Source of the DNA: Candidatus Aenigmatarchaeota archaeon
Lineage (GTDB): Archaea > Aenigmatarchaeota > Aenigmatarchaeia > CG10238-14
Assembly: GCA_026397455.1 (NCBI GenBank)
Contig: JAPLUX010000083.1
Coordinates: forward strand, 1 to 17,743
Direction of reading: 5' to 3'
DNA: 17,743 bases
Part shown: positions 1 to 7,248 of the stretch, piece by piece
Position numbering within the stretch: the stretch's first letter is position 1
Layout: every line of letters starts with the position of its first letter
Notes under the pieces: model-generated
What the model saw: only the letters and a program-made list of their open reading frames with translations
Databases searched by the model: none
Told to the model about the DNA's origin: nothing
Program-made: the position numbers and the translations under genes

Positions 1-567
1 TACAAATTCAAACATCGACATGTAAGTTACTATGAGTTTGTTATAAGTTTCGTTTAGGATAGGGTTATCAGGAGCAGGAACGTAATGTGGTATGATTGAT
101 CCATGTAAAAAAGCAACGTCTGGTTTGAATTTTTCCATCGCTTCTATTGTCGTGATGATTTCCATGATTTGACGCTCAAAATTGTAGCAAGAATTCAATT
201 CTATGTCAGAAAAAGAATCCAGAATAATCTTAGGGTTCGGTAAAGGATTAGAACTCGGATAATATTTCACATCTTTCAATTTTCCATCCATGTATTCAAA
301 ATTCACTCCTGTGGCTCTCATTAGCATTAAGTCTAGGCCATGATAGCTATGTTTGACTATACCTCCATCTATACCTAGAATGTTCATTTTTTTGAATTCA
401 CGGAGGGGTACTTTGTTGATGATTTTTGTATCGGATATTTCTTCGTTCGGTCCTATCTTAAACGAATCGTTTATTTCTTTCAGGAATTTTCCTATGTTTA
501 TTCTTTTAGACTCTAAGTAGCTGATTTTATCAACGATTTCATCCAACGTTTCCTGAAAATTCTGCAT
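1..567 (-). CDS. nurA: NurA-type 5'-3' nuclease, N-terminal part (cut by window edge)
   Basis: The minus-strand frame opens at ATG 567 and stays open for 189 codons to the window edge without a stop, so the C-terminus is missing. Visible motifs are ILGIDGGIV (about residues 72-80) and FLHGSIIPHYVPAPDNP further on. They match the two conserved segments of the NurA nuclease domain, the metal-binding Asp strand and the second 'DGS'-like block, which here reads HGS with His instead of Asp. NurA works with the HerA helicase in archaeal DNA end resection; HerA would lie outside the window if linked. The 90-nt gap to metG is a divergent promoter region. No Shine-Dalgarno precedes ATG 567, and an A/T-rich box near 590-600 would fit a leaderless start. 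Family assignment is by motif only. Confidence 0.75.
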   Translation of the reverse strand, partial: MQNFQETLDEIVDKISYLESKRINIGKFLKEINDSFKIGPNEEISDTKIINKVPLREFKKMNILGIDGGIVKHSYHGLDLMLMRATGVNFEYMDGKLKDVKYYPSSNPLPNPKIILDSFSDIELNSCYNFERQIMEIITTIEAMEKFKPDVAFLHGSIIPHYVPAPDNPILNETYNKLIVTYMSMFEFV

Positions 568-627
568 ATATCTTTATTTTCAGTGGATGCATTTATTGTT
601 TTGTTAAAGAACCGTTTAAGGAAAGGT

Positions 628-633
628 TATAAG
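628..633 (+). promoter_or_regulatory. TATA-like box of metG (leaderless start)
   Basis: TTATAA is centred about 29 nt before the GTG at 659. Archaeal TATA boxes sit about 26 nt before the transcription start, so transcription should begin at or next to the start codon. There is no room for a normally spaced Shine-Dalgarno. Inferred from sequence and spacing only. Confidence 0.5.
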
Positions 634-658
634 AATTGAGGTTTAAAATAAAAAAGAG

Positions 659-2350
659 GTGAGTAAATTAACCGAAAAAGAAATTAAGAGAAAAATAATA
701 GTCACCACTGCGTTACCATACGCTAATGGTGAGATTCATTTAGGTCATGTTACATCCACTTACTTACCTGCGGACATATTCACGAGATTTCATAGGTTAA
801 AAAACAACAATATCATACACGTCTGTGCAACAGACGATTTTGGGACACCTATTCTAATAAAAGCTGAACAAGAGGGAAAAACTCCAGTTGAACTCGTATC
901 ATACTGGAATGAAAAAGATAGAAAAGATTTTGAAGATTTTGGAATATCATTCGATATTTTTTATAAGACAAGTTCTGAGGAGAATATTCAACTGACACAA
1001 TACTTCTTTAAAAAATTGTTAGAAAATGGTCACATCTTTAAGCAGAAAGTAAACCAGCCTTTTTGTGAAAAATGCAATAAATTTTTGCCAGACAGATACG
1101 TCAAAGGAACATGTCCTTTCTGTAAAGCTGAAGAGCAATATTCGGATGGCTGTGAGAAATGTGGTAAGACCTTTCAACCTGGAGATATACTAAACCCGCA
1201 TTGTGCCATCTGTAGATCAGAACCAGTAATAAAAGAGAGTGAACATTACTTTCTCAAACTTTCCAATTTTTCTGATCAATTGAGGAAATGGTTAACAGAC
1301 AATAAAAACTTACAAAAAGAAGTCAAGAATTATGTACTCAACTGGATAGCAGAAGGATTAAAAGAATGGGATATAACTAGGGACATTCCTTGGGGTGTAC
1401 CGATACCGCTAGAAGAAGCAAAAGGTAAAGTACTATACGGTTGGTTCGACAATCATTTGTGTTACATCTCAACTGCGTTAAAATATTTTGCAGAAAGAGG
1501 AAAAGATGGTAAAAAAATCTGGAACTCATCGGGAATATACCATTTCATCGGCAAGGATATAGTCTATCATCATTATTTGTTCTTACCCACAATGAGGATC
1601 GGTGTTGGTGAATACAAATTACCAGATTTCATTCCAACCAGGGGTCATCTGCTATTTCAAGGACAAAAATTCTCGAAAAGTAGAGGATTTTACATAAGTT
1701 TGAGAGAATTCCTCGATACGTTTCCAGCAGATTACTTACGATATTACTTGACTATGATTACTTCTTATGGACAGACAGATGTCAATTTCGACTGGAACGA
1801 TTTTCAATCCAGAATAAACAATGAACTAGTTGCAAACATCGGGAACTTTATTTATAGAACTATGAGTTTTATTTGGTCTAAATTTGATGGAATCGTCCCT
1901 GACCCAGAAAAATACAGTGATTTGGATACATCATTTGAAGAAAAAATCTGGAACATAGAAGATGAAGTTGGGAATGATATTGAGAACATACAATTAGAAA
2001 GAGCGTTGAAAAAAATCTTAGAATTTTCCAGTCATTGCAATCAGTATTTCCAAAAGAATGAACCATGGACTGGAGGAGAGAGGGCTAAGAATTGTCTATA
2101 TCTTAGTATAAATGCTGTCAGATCTTTGGTTGTTTTGCTCGAACCATTTTTACCTTTTACTGTCGAGAAACTATGGAAGCAATTAAACTTGCAAGAACCT
2201 TTACATGGCCTGGGTTGGGCTTCCATTTCAAAGTTCATAATCAAACCTGGTCATAAGATTAATAAACCTGAAATACCCTTCAAAAAGGTAGAAGATGAAG
2301 AAATTGAAAGACAGAAAGATAAACTGAAAATTAAAGAGGAAATAGTATGA
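659..2350 (+). CDS. metG: Methionyl-tRNA synthetase, catalytic and anticodon-binding part
   Basis: Charges tRNA-Met with methionine in the cytosol. The 563-residue class I synthetase shows the HIGH motif as HLGH (residues 27-30) after TTALPYANG, and the KMSKS loop as KFSKS (337-341). Four CxxC pairs between about residues 136 and 185 (CEKC, CPFC, CEKC, CAIC) form the double zinc-knuckle insertion usual in archaeal MetRS. The alpha-helical anticodon-binding domain follows, with WxxxK-type and EPW segments, and then a charged tail. The start is GTG 659, placed at the expected transcription start. The EMAP-II-like C-terminal tRNA-binding domain found fused in many MetRS is absent; the next gene, overlapping by 4 nt (ATGA), encodes it separately. 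Confidence 0.96.
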   Translation: MSKLTEKEIKRKIIVTTALPYANGEIHLGHVTSTYLPADIFTRFHRLKNNNIIHVCATDDFGTPILIKAEQEGKTPVELVSYWNEKDRKDFEDFGISFDIFYKTSSEENIQLTQYFFKKLLENGHIFKQKVNQPFCEKCNKFLPDRYVKGTCPFCKAEEQYSDGCEKCGKTFQPGDILNPHCAICRSEPVIKESEHYFLKLSNFSDQLRKWLTDNKNLQKEVKNYVLNWIAEGLKEWDITRDIPWGVPIPLEEAKGKVLYGWFDNHLCYISTALKYFAERGKDGKKIWNSSGIYHFIGKDIVYHHYLFLPTMRIGVGEYKLPDFIPTRGHLLFQGQKFSKSRGFYISLREFLDTFPADYLRYYLTMITSYGQTDVNFDWNDFQSRINNELVANIGNFIYRTMSFIWSKFDGIVPDPEKYSDLDTSFEEKIWNIEDEVGNDIENIQLERALKKILEFSSHCNQYFQKNEPWTGGERAKNCLYLSINAVRSLVVLLEPFLPFTVEKLWKQLNLQEPLHGLGWASISKFIIKPGHKINKPEIPFKKVEDEEIERQKDKLKIKEEIV

Positions 2351-2667
2351 TAACATTCAACGACTTTAAGAAATTAGAAATGAAGGTTGGAACGATAAAA
2401 AAGGCTGAAGAGATACCAACTTCAAAAAAACTTATTAGAATGCAAGTAGACATAGGCGGAACAATGAAACAAGTGATAGCAGGAATAAAGGGATACTACA
2501 AACCAGAAGAATTACAAGGAAAACAATTCGTTTTTCTAACGAACCTTGAGCCAGCAAAACTAATGGGGGAATTATCAGAGATAATGATATTAGCAGCTGT
2601 TAAAGGAGATAAAGTCGTTTTGATTAGACCTGAAAAAGAAATAGATAACGGGGCAGTGATAGAGTAG
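2347..2667 (+). CDS. Stand-alone MetRS C-terminal tRNA-binding (OB-fold) domain protein
   Basis: This 106-residue protein is essentially one OB-fold of the EMAP-II/Trbp111/MetRS C-terminal family. FNDFKKLEMKVGTI opens the first strand, and MGELSEIMILAA (about residues 75-86) is the conserved G-x-x-S-x-x-M-I-L-A block that closes the domain. The family dimerises and binds tRNA non-specifically, raising tRNA affinity of MetRS. The ATG overlaps the metG stop and is preceded by GAGGA (2336-2340) 6 nt upstream, so it should be translationally coupled to metG. The role as a trans-acting MetRS subunit is inferred from this coupling; a general tRNA-binding protein is the alternative. Confidence 0.92.
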   Translation: MITFNDFKKLEMKVGTIKKAEEIPTSKKLIRMQVDIGGTMKQVIAGIKGYYKPEELQGKQFVFLTNLEPAKLMGELSEIMILAAVKGDKVVLIRPEKEIDNGAVIE

Positions 2668-2702
2668 ATCACTTTTTTATTTGTATAAATCAAATCTAAA
2701 TC

Positions 2703-3173
2703 ATGAAAAAAGTAAAAGACTTCATGAATAAGAGAGTAATTCACTTATCTCCTAATGAAACGATATTTGATGCAGCAAAAAAACTATCAAAATCAAAAAT
2801 CGCAGGTGCTCCTGTGATCGAAAAAAACAAAATTGTAGGAGTAATCAGCATTTCAGACATAGTCAGGTTTATCGATATAAAACTTGGAAGGTTGCCAAAG
2901 ATAGATACACCTGGCATTTCAACGCTTGTTTTCGCTTTGATTAAAATGGAAAAACTTCGTCAGGATTTCAAGAAAGAAATGAACAAAATAACAAGTTTTA
3001 AAGTAAGAGAAGTTATGACAAAGAACGTTATTACAATTTCCCCATCCATGTCCTTGGTAGAAGTAGCTGAAATGATGGAAAAACATGATGTTAACAGGTT
3101 ACCAGTAGTTTGCAGGGGAAAACTCGTGGGTATCGTTGCAAGAGCAGATGTAATTAAGGCGTTAATAAATTAG
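2703..3173 (+). CDS. Two-CBS-domain protein
   Basis: This 156-residue protein consists of a CBS pair: CBS1 at about residues 4-60 (VKDFMNKRVIHLSPNETI, then APVIEKNKIVGVISISDI) and CBS2 at about 99-155 (VREVMTKNVITISPSMSL, then LPVVCRGKLVGIVARADV). A helical linker of about 40 residues separates them. CBS pairs (Bateman modules) bind adenine nucleotides or SAM and regulate partner proteins. No catalytic or DNA-binding domain is attached, so the partner is unknown. The start is ATG 2703; a later ATG at 2724 would remove the first CBS strand. A T-rich tract (2672-2679) after the preceding stop may end the metG transcript, and TATAAAT at 2684-2690 may contribute a separate promoter, although its spacing to ATG is short. 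Confidence 0.93.
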   Translation: MKKVKDFMNKRVIHLSPNETIFDAAKKLSKSKIAGAPVIEKNKIVGVISISDIVRFIDIKLGRLPKIDTPGISTLVFALIKMEKLRQDFKKEMNKITSFKVREVMTKNVITISPSMSLVEVAEMMEKHDVNRLPVVCRGKLVGIVARADVIKALIN

Positions 3174-3183
3174 AAACTTATTA

Positions 3184-3204
3184 TAAAAATAAAAAATAAA
3201 AAAA
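3184..3204 (-). terminator. T-rich terminator for the 33-residue acidic protein gene
   Basis: Read on the minus strand, the stop codon at 3232 is followed after about 25 nt by a run of T stretches broken by single A's, the usual form of intrinsic terminators in archaea. The plus strand here is A-rich and would not terminate the CBS gene. Confidence 0.5.
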
Positions 3205-3231
3205 TTCCCTCTAATTAATATAAATTAAAAA

Positions 3232-3333
3232 TTACCAATCTTCATGATCTTCTTCATTATCGCTACTTTCTTCTTCTAAACCACTTTCTTCCCAATCTTC
3301 ATCATCCCAATCTTCATCATCCCACTCTGTCAT
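3232..3333 (-). CDS. 33-residue acidic, tryptophan-rich small protein
   Basis: ATG 3333 to TAA 3232 encodes 33 residues, of which about 18 are Asp or Glu, four are Trp, and none is Lys or Arg. It begins MTEWDDEDWDDEDWEE and ends EEDHEDW, with Trp as the last residue. The repeated WDDED unit reflects two perfect 15-nt direct repeats (3291-3305 and 3306-3320). Evidence that it is a gene: GAGGTG at the right spacing before ATG (GTG, 5 nt, ATG), a TATA-like box upstream, and a T-rich terminator downstream. It fills an otherwise empty 310-nt gap. Function is not recognised. Acidic stretches ending in an aromatic residue act as protein-docking tails in single-stranded DNA binding proteins, and acidic Trp-containing motifs occur in DSS1/Sem1. 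Both comparisons are only suggestive. It is probably disordered. Confidence 0.65.
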   Translation of the reverse strand: MTEWDDEDWDDEDWEESGLEEESSDNEEDHEDW

Positions 3334-3372
3334 CAATACACCTCTCAAAAGAGATTTATTAATTAATATTTC

Positions 3373-3380
3373 ATTATATA
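3373..3380 (-). promoter_or_regulatory. TATA-like box of the acidic small protein gene
   Basis: On the minus strand this reads TATATAAT. It lies about 43 nt before ATG 3333, predicting a transcript with a leader of about 17 nt that contains the GAGGTG Shine-Dalgarno. Confidence 0.45.
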
Positions 3381-3451
3381 GCGCCAATATTTAAAGATAT
3401 CTTTTAACAACACTTCGGTCAATATAATGTTATTTTTATTAAAAATAAAAC

Positions 3452-3457
3452 TTATAA
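3452..3457 (+). promoter_or_regulatory. TATA-like box of alaS
   Basis: TTATAA is centred about 29 nt before GTG 3484, giving a predicted transcription start at about 3481 and hence a leaderless or nearly leaderless alaS mRNA. Confidence 0.45.
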
Positions 3458-3483
3458 TCTTACCTTGAGATATTTTCTGTTAG

Positions 3484-5841
3484 GTGACTATGACGTTTAC
3501 TAAAGAAAAATTACGTGTAGAATTTTCAAAAGATTGGGAAAAATATTATAAGACCGAATTCTTGGTCAATCAAGGTTTTATCAGAAAAATTTGTCCAAAA
3601 TGTGGAAAAGGATTTTGGACTATAGATACAGAGAGAGAACATTGTCCTGATCAACCATGTCAATTTTACGAATTTCTAGGAAACCCGCCAACAACAAAAA
3701 GATTCGACTACATTCAAGCCTGGAGAGTCATTGAAGATTTTTTTAAAAAAAATGGTCATGCTAGTATCAGACGTTATCCAATAGTTTGCAGATGGAGACC
3801 TGATCTTTTCTTCACAATAGCTTCAATAGTAGACTTTCAAAGAATGGAAAAAAATGGAATATCATTTCAATTCCCAGAAAACCCCTTGATAATCCCACAG
3901 TTTTGTTTGAGATTCAACGATATTCCTAACGTCGGCATTACAGGTAGACATTACAGTTGTTTTTGTATGGTTGGGCAACATTCACTCTACGATGGAAGTA
4001 AGGGGTATTGGAAAGATAGATGTGTTGAATTAGATTTTAAACTTTTAGAAGGACCGTTTGGCATACCATCAGAAGAAATCATTTTTGTGGAAGACCTTTG
4101 GGTCGGTCCTGGTGCTTTTGGTCCCTCATTAGAATATTTTGTCCGAGGCTTGGAAATAGGTAATGCGGTTTTCACACAATTTAAACAAACTAATTCTGGA
4201 ATGAGTGAGATGAATGAAAAAGTAATAGACATGGGTGCTGGTTTGGAAAGATTTGCTTGGATAACACAAGGCACACCAACTTCTTATGATATAACATTCG
4301 AACCAATCTTGAGATATTTGAGAAAACAGACAGGTATCAAATACGACATAGAATTCTTCTTGAAATATTCCAAACTTGCTGGTTCATTGAACTTAGACGA
4401 AGTAAAGAACATAAATAAAATGAAAGAAGAAACAGCCAAACAGTTAGGCGTAACGGTAGAATTGTTGAACGAAAAAATTAAACCCTTAGAAGCTTTGTAT
4501 GCAATCTCAGACCATACGATGGGATTAACCTTCGCTATAGCAGATGGATTATTGCCTTCAAATGTTGGCGGTGGTTATAATCTTCGTGTAATTTTAAGAA
4601 GAGCTTTAAGTTTCATCGATGATTTTAGATGGGACATTGATTTGATCGATGTTTGTGATTTACACGCGAAACATCTAAACCCGATTTGTCCTGAACTTTC
4701 CGAAAATTTAAACGAAATCCAAAAAGTGTTAGATATTGAGAAAAAAAGGTTTCACAATACAAAATTGAGAACACAGAGGATTGTTGAGATCATAACTCAA
4801 AAAGGTGAAACGATAGACGAAGAAAAACTTATCAAACTTTATGATTCAGAAGGCATAACTCCAGAATTAGTTCAAGATTATGTTCCTGATCTGAAAATAC
4901 CAGTTGACTTTTATGCAAAAGTTACAGAGAAACACATGAGTGAAACTAAAATAACTATTCAAGAGCCGATAGACGTTGGCGGTTTAACACCTACAGAATT
5001 GTTAGTATACGAAGACACTAAAAAAATGGAGTTTCAAGCAAAAGTTTTGAAAATGATAAACGACAAGTATGTTGTTCTGGACAAGACATATTTCTACCCT
5101 GAAGGCGGTGGTCAAAAATCTGATGTCGGTTTCATCGACAACAGCCCTGTATCTGATGTACAAAAAGTTGGCGATGTTATAGTCCATAGAATAATAGGGA
5201 ATTTACAAGAAGGCAAGATTGTTAGTTGCAGTATCAATCAATACAGAAGAGATATCTTGAGAAAACATCATACAGGGACACACATAGTCAACGTCGCTGC
5301 CAGACAAATTCTTGGCAATCATGTGTGGCAGCATGGTGCAGAAAAAACTTCAGAGAAAGCTAGACTCGATATAACACATTATGAAAACTTGACAGAAGAT
5401 GAAGTTGAAAAAATAGAAAATACTGCGAATGATATTATTAGAAAAAACCTTTCTGTGAAAATAGAATTATTACCAAGGAATGAAGCGGAGAAGCTATATG
5501 GTTTCAGAATATACCAAGGTGGCGTTGTGCCAGCTGATAAGTTGAGGATTGTTTCGATAGGAAGCATCGATCATGAGGCATGTGGTGGAATACATTGCGA
5601 AAAAACCGGAGAAGTTGAACTCATTACGATATTAAAAACAAGTAGAATACAGGATGGTATCGATAGGATTGAATTTACTGCTGGTCCTATCGCGGTTAAT
5701 TATCTTAAGGAAGGAGAAAAATTACTGAAAGAAATTTCTCAATTGTTAAAAGTGAGTGAAGAAAAAGTTCCAGAAGCTGTAAAAGAATTGTTTGAATCGT
5801 GGAAGACGAAAAGAAAAGAATTAAAGAAATTAGAAAAGTGA
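3484..5841 (+). CDS. alaS: Alanyl-tRNA synthetase (archaeal type) lacking the C-Ala domain
   Basis: Charges tRNA-Ala and edits mischarged products. The 785-residue protein has the archaeal N-terminal zinc segment (C37, C40, C54, C59), the class II catalytic core, a tRNA-recognition helical region, the beta-barrel, and the editing domain with HHTGTH (H596, H600) and CGGIHC (C700, H704). It ends about 80 residues after the CxxxH motif in a charged helical linker. Full-length archaeal enzymes are about 900 residues and carry a DHHA1-like C-Ala domain there; it is absent. The start could be GTG 3484, at the predicted transcription start, or ATG 3490. A 51-residue ORF whose sequence resembles this protein's own C-terminal helix begins 4 nt after the stop. 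Confidence 0.95.
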   Translation: MTMTFTKEKLRVEFSKDWEKYYKTEFLVNQGFIRKICPKCGKGFWTIDTEREHCPDQPCQFYEFLGNPPTTKRFDYIQAWRVIEDFFKKNGHASIRRYPIVCRWRPDLFFTIASIVDFQRMEKNGISFQFPENPLIIPQFCLRFNDIPNVGITGRHYSCFCMVGQHSLYDGSKGYWKDRCVELDFKLLEGPFGIPSEEIIFVEDLWVGPGAFGPSLEYFVRGLEIGNAVFTQFKQTNSGMSEMNEKVIDMGAGLERFAWITQGTPTSYDITFEPILRYLRKQTGIKYDIEFFLKYSKLAGSLNLDEVKNINKMKEETAKQLGVTVELLNEKIKPLEALYAISDHTMGLTFAIADGLLPSNVGGGYNLRVILRRALSFIDDFRWDIDLIDVCDLHAKHLNPICPELSENLNEIQKVLDIEKKRFHNTKLRTQRIVEIITQKGETIDEEKLIKLYDSEGITPELVQDYVPDLKIPVDFYAKVTEKHMSETKITIQEPIDVGGLTPTELLVYEDTKKMEFQAKVLKMINDKYVVLDKTYFYPEGGGQKSDVGFIDNSPVSDVQKVGDVIVHRIIGNLQEGKIVSCSINQYRRDILRKHHTGTHIVNVAARQILGNHVWQHGAEKTSEKARLDITHYENLTEDEVEKIENTANDIIRKNLSVKIELLPRNEAEKLYGFRIYQGGVVPADKLRIVSIGSIDHEACGGIHCEKTGEVELITILKTSRIQDGIDRIEFTAGPIAVNYLKEGEKLLKEISQLLKVSEEKVPEAVKELFESWKTKRKELKKLEK

Positions 5842-5845
5842 TTTG

Positions 5846-6001
5846 ATGATTGCAGAACAAGAATTGAAAGTTTTGAAGAACAAACAAAAGTTACTCAGTC
5901 AAGCTGCTGAAACTTTAAAAATTCAAGAAAAAGATTTACCGAGAGTTGTCAAGAGATTTTTGGATGAGATAAAAGAATTTGATGAAAGATTAAAGAAATA
6001 A
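5846..6001 (+). CDS. 51-residue helical protein resembling the AlaRS C-terminal linker
   Basis: ATG 5846 to TAA 5999-6001 encodes 51 residues, charged and predicted all-helical. GTGAT ends 3 nt before ATG, the same arrangement as in several clear genes here, and overlaps the alaS stop, so coupled translation is likely. Residues from KLLSQAAETLKIQEKDLP onward align without gaps to the last 40 residues of AlaRS (KLLKEISQLLKVSEEKVP): about 12 of 36 positions are identical from LL to LKK, including LK, Pro, VK and the final LKK. It therefore looks like a duplicated or detached AlaRS linker helix. A +1 frame change near the GAAAAG at 5833-5838 would fuse it to alaS; an indel or frameshift is the alternative. 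The stop is only 4 nt from the convergent thioredoxin-like gene. Confidence 0.65.
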   Translation: MIAEQELKVLKNKQKLLSQAAETLKIQEKDLPRVVKRFLDEIKEFDERLKK

Positions 6002-6005
6002 AAGA

Positions 6006-6449
6006 TTAAACTTTGGCACTAACACACCATAATGGTCTTTGTATTAAAACGTCACATATTGTATTTTCTAATTCCTGGTTCGTAGGGTTGTTTATTGTTT
6101 TTCCACCGTTCAAGCTAATGATTGAAACCATAGAAATTCCTTCATTCTTAACTATTTCTTGAAGATATATTTGTCCATCAGAATTCTGTGTAATTCTTTC
6201 TAAATCCTTCTTTACATTTATACAATCTAAACAGCCAGTCGTGAAAGAATACACTATCAATGTATAGCCTTTTGGTAGCAAGTATCCTTTTTGTTGGTCA
6301 TTCAATTCGTAATTCAAAATTTTTTCTTGTGGTATTTTTACTTCATCTTTTTTTTCACCGAACATATTAATTAGAGCATAAGTGAAAGTTGAACCAAACA
6401 TCAGTAAAACAAAAATAAATGCAATAGTTTTATTCTTTTTACTTGTCAT
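6006..6449 (-). CDS. Membrane-anchored thioredoxin-fold protein
   Basis: The 147-residue protein has a short basic N-terminus, one hydrophobic segment (about residues 8-28) and an extracytoplasmic domain with the thioredoxin-like strand YTLIVYSFTTGCLDC, whose CLDC pair (C73, C76) is in the active-site position before a helix. Two more Cys lie near the C-terminus (ICD, WCV). It is probably a thiol-disulfide oxidoreductase or reductase facing outward; this is inferred from the fold and topology. ATG 6449 is chosen over the in-frame GTG 6458 because it avoids overlap with the preceding lipoprotein gene and has a GTGG-containing Shine-Dalgarno. It is second in a two-gene unit with that lipoprotein, 2 nt apart. 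Confidence 0.8.
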   Translation of the reverse strand: MTSKKNKTIAFIFVLLMFGSTFTYALINMFGEKKDEVKIPQEKILNYELNDQQKGYLLPKGYTLIVYSFTTGCLDCINVKKDLERITQNSDGQIYLQEIVKNEGISMVSIISLNGGKTINNPTNQELENTICDVLIQRPLWCVSAKV

Positions 6450-6451
6450 AT

Positions 6452-6784
6452 TTACCACGTCTGAATTAATTCACAATTAGTATCTACTTCAACAAAATGA
6501 TGTGCTTTTCCTTCTCTAAATGAACTGCATTGATTCTCCATTTGATTATCCACAGGTTGTCGTGGGTTATGTGTAACATCGCAGACCCAATCCGGTACAT
6601 TTGGAATAGGGTTTAATAAACAAGGTCCATTGCTTAAATCTGAATTTGTTTTCAACTTAGAATTACACTCTTTTTTACATTCTGAAATTGCCTTGTCTTT
6701 ATCAGATATAGGTGTTTGACCGATACATCCACTTACAAAGATAATCCCAACTAGTAATAATATCGATTTTTTATTCATAATCAT
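6452..6784 (-). CDS. Cysteine-rich lipoprotein, function unknown
   Basis: This 110-residue protein has a lipoprotein signal peptide: Lys-Lys, a hydrophobic stretch, and lipobox VSGC with Cys20 as the lipidation site. The mature part has six further Cys (CKKEC, GPC, WVC, QC, NC), enough for three disulfides, and a conserved-looking block DWVCDVTHNPRQPVDN followed by AHHFVEVD. From memory this block recurs in uncharacterised archaeal surface proteins, but I cannot name a family. ATG 6778 is a possible alternative start. Cotranscription with a membrane thioredoxin-like protein immediately downstream suggests that one matures or reduces the other's disulfides. Confidence 0.75.
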   Translation of the reverse strand: MIMNKKSILLLVGIIFVSGCIGQTPISDKDKAISECKKECNSKLKTNSDLSNGPCLLNPIPNVPDWVCDVTHNPRQPVDNQMENQCSSFREGKAHHFVEVDTNCELIQTW

Positions 6785-6822
6785 AATTCCTAGAAATAAA
6801 TTTTTGCATAGAAAAAACTTAA

Positions 6823-6836
6823 CAAAAAAATGGTTT
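6823..6836 (-). terminator. T-run terminator after sepF
   Basis: On the minus strand, about 20 nt after the sepF stop, a T7 run preceded by ACCA occurs. It would end the long informational operon before the lipoprotein gene. Confidence 0.4.
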
Positions 6837-6855
6837 ATTTAATCACTCAGGTTTT

Positions 6856-7215
6856 TTATTGCGTTTGTTTTACTTTTTCTACTTGTCCTCTGTAAATCTT
6901 TGCAAAAGGTGGAACTAAAACTAAATAATCTTCATCAATTCCTACTATATCTCCGTTCATTGCCATAGATGTTTTTCTTAATCTTTCGACAGATCTCTTC
7001 AACTCTCCTATGTCTCTTTCTCTGATTTTCTTAATCTTCAAGAAAACAATGTTTCCTTCTCTTAAAAGTTTCTGTATTTCTTCCACATCTCTGTAATCGT
7101 TCAAGTTTTCTATCCTTATGTTGACTCTTTTTCTGTCATCTCCTTCAGTGTTAATTTCTATAAACTCATCTCCTTCTGCGGGTTCTTCTTTCTTAAAAAT
7201 AGATTCAAACACCAT
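6856..7215 (-). CDS. sepF: Cell-division protein SepF (archaeal)
   Basis: SepF anchors FtsZ to the membrane in FtsZ-based archaeal division. The 119-residue protein starts with the short amphipathic segment MVFESIFKK expected of the membrane-targeting sequence, has an acidic linker to about residue 27, and then the SepF core: VNIRIENLNDYRDVEEIQKL, GNIVFLKIKKI, a helix with RSVERLRKTS, and MAMNGDIVGIDEDYLVLVPP. Length is usual for archaeal SepF. GGTGA precedes ATG, and a TATA-like box lies just past the stop of the upstream gene, so sepF probably has its own promoter at the end of the informational cluster. No ftsZ is visible in this window. Confidence 0.93.
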   Translation of the reverse strand: MVFESIFKKEEPAEGDEFIEINTEGDDRKRVNIRIENLNDYRDVEEIQKLLREGNIVFLKIKKIRERDIGELKRSVERLRKTSMAMNGDIVGIDEDYLVLVPPFAKIYRGQVEKVKQTQ

Positions 7216-7248
7216 AAACTTTCACCTATTTTGCATTTGATACTTAAA

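Noticed and set aside
1878..2244. Two minus-strand frames inside metG
   Set aside because: Antisense to the conserved anticodon-binding region of MetRS, with no independent support.
3291..3320. Two 15-nt tandem repeats as a CRISPR-like or regulatory array
   Set aside because: They are in-frame codon repeats of the acidic small protein with no spacers.
3987..4274. 95-codon minus-strand frame inside alaS
   Set aside because: Entirely antisense to conserved AlaRS core sequence; no promoter or Shine-Dalgarno.
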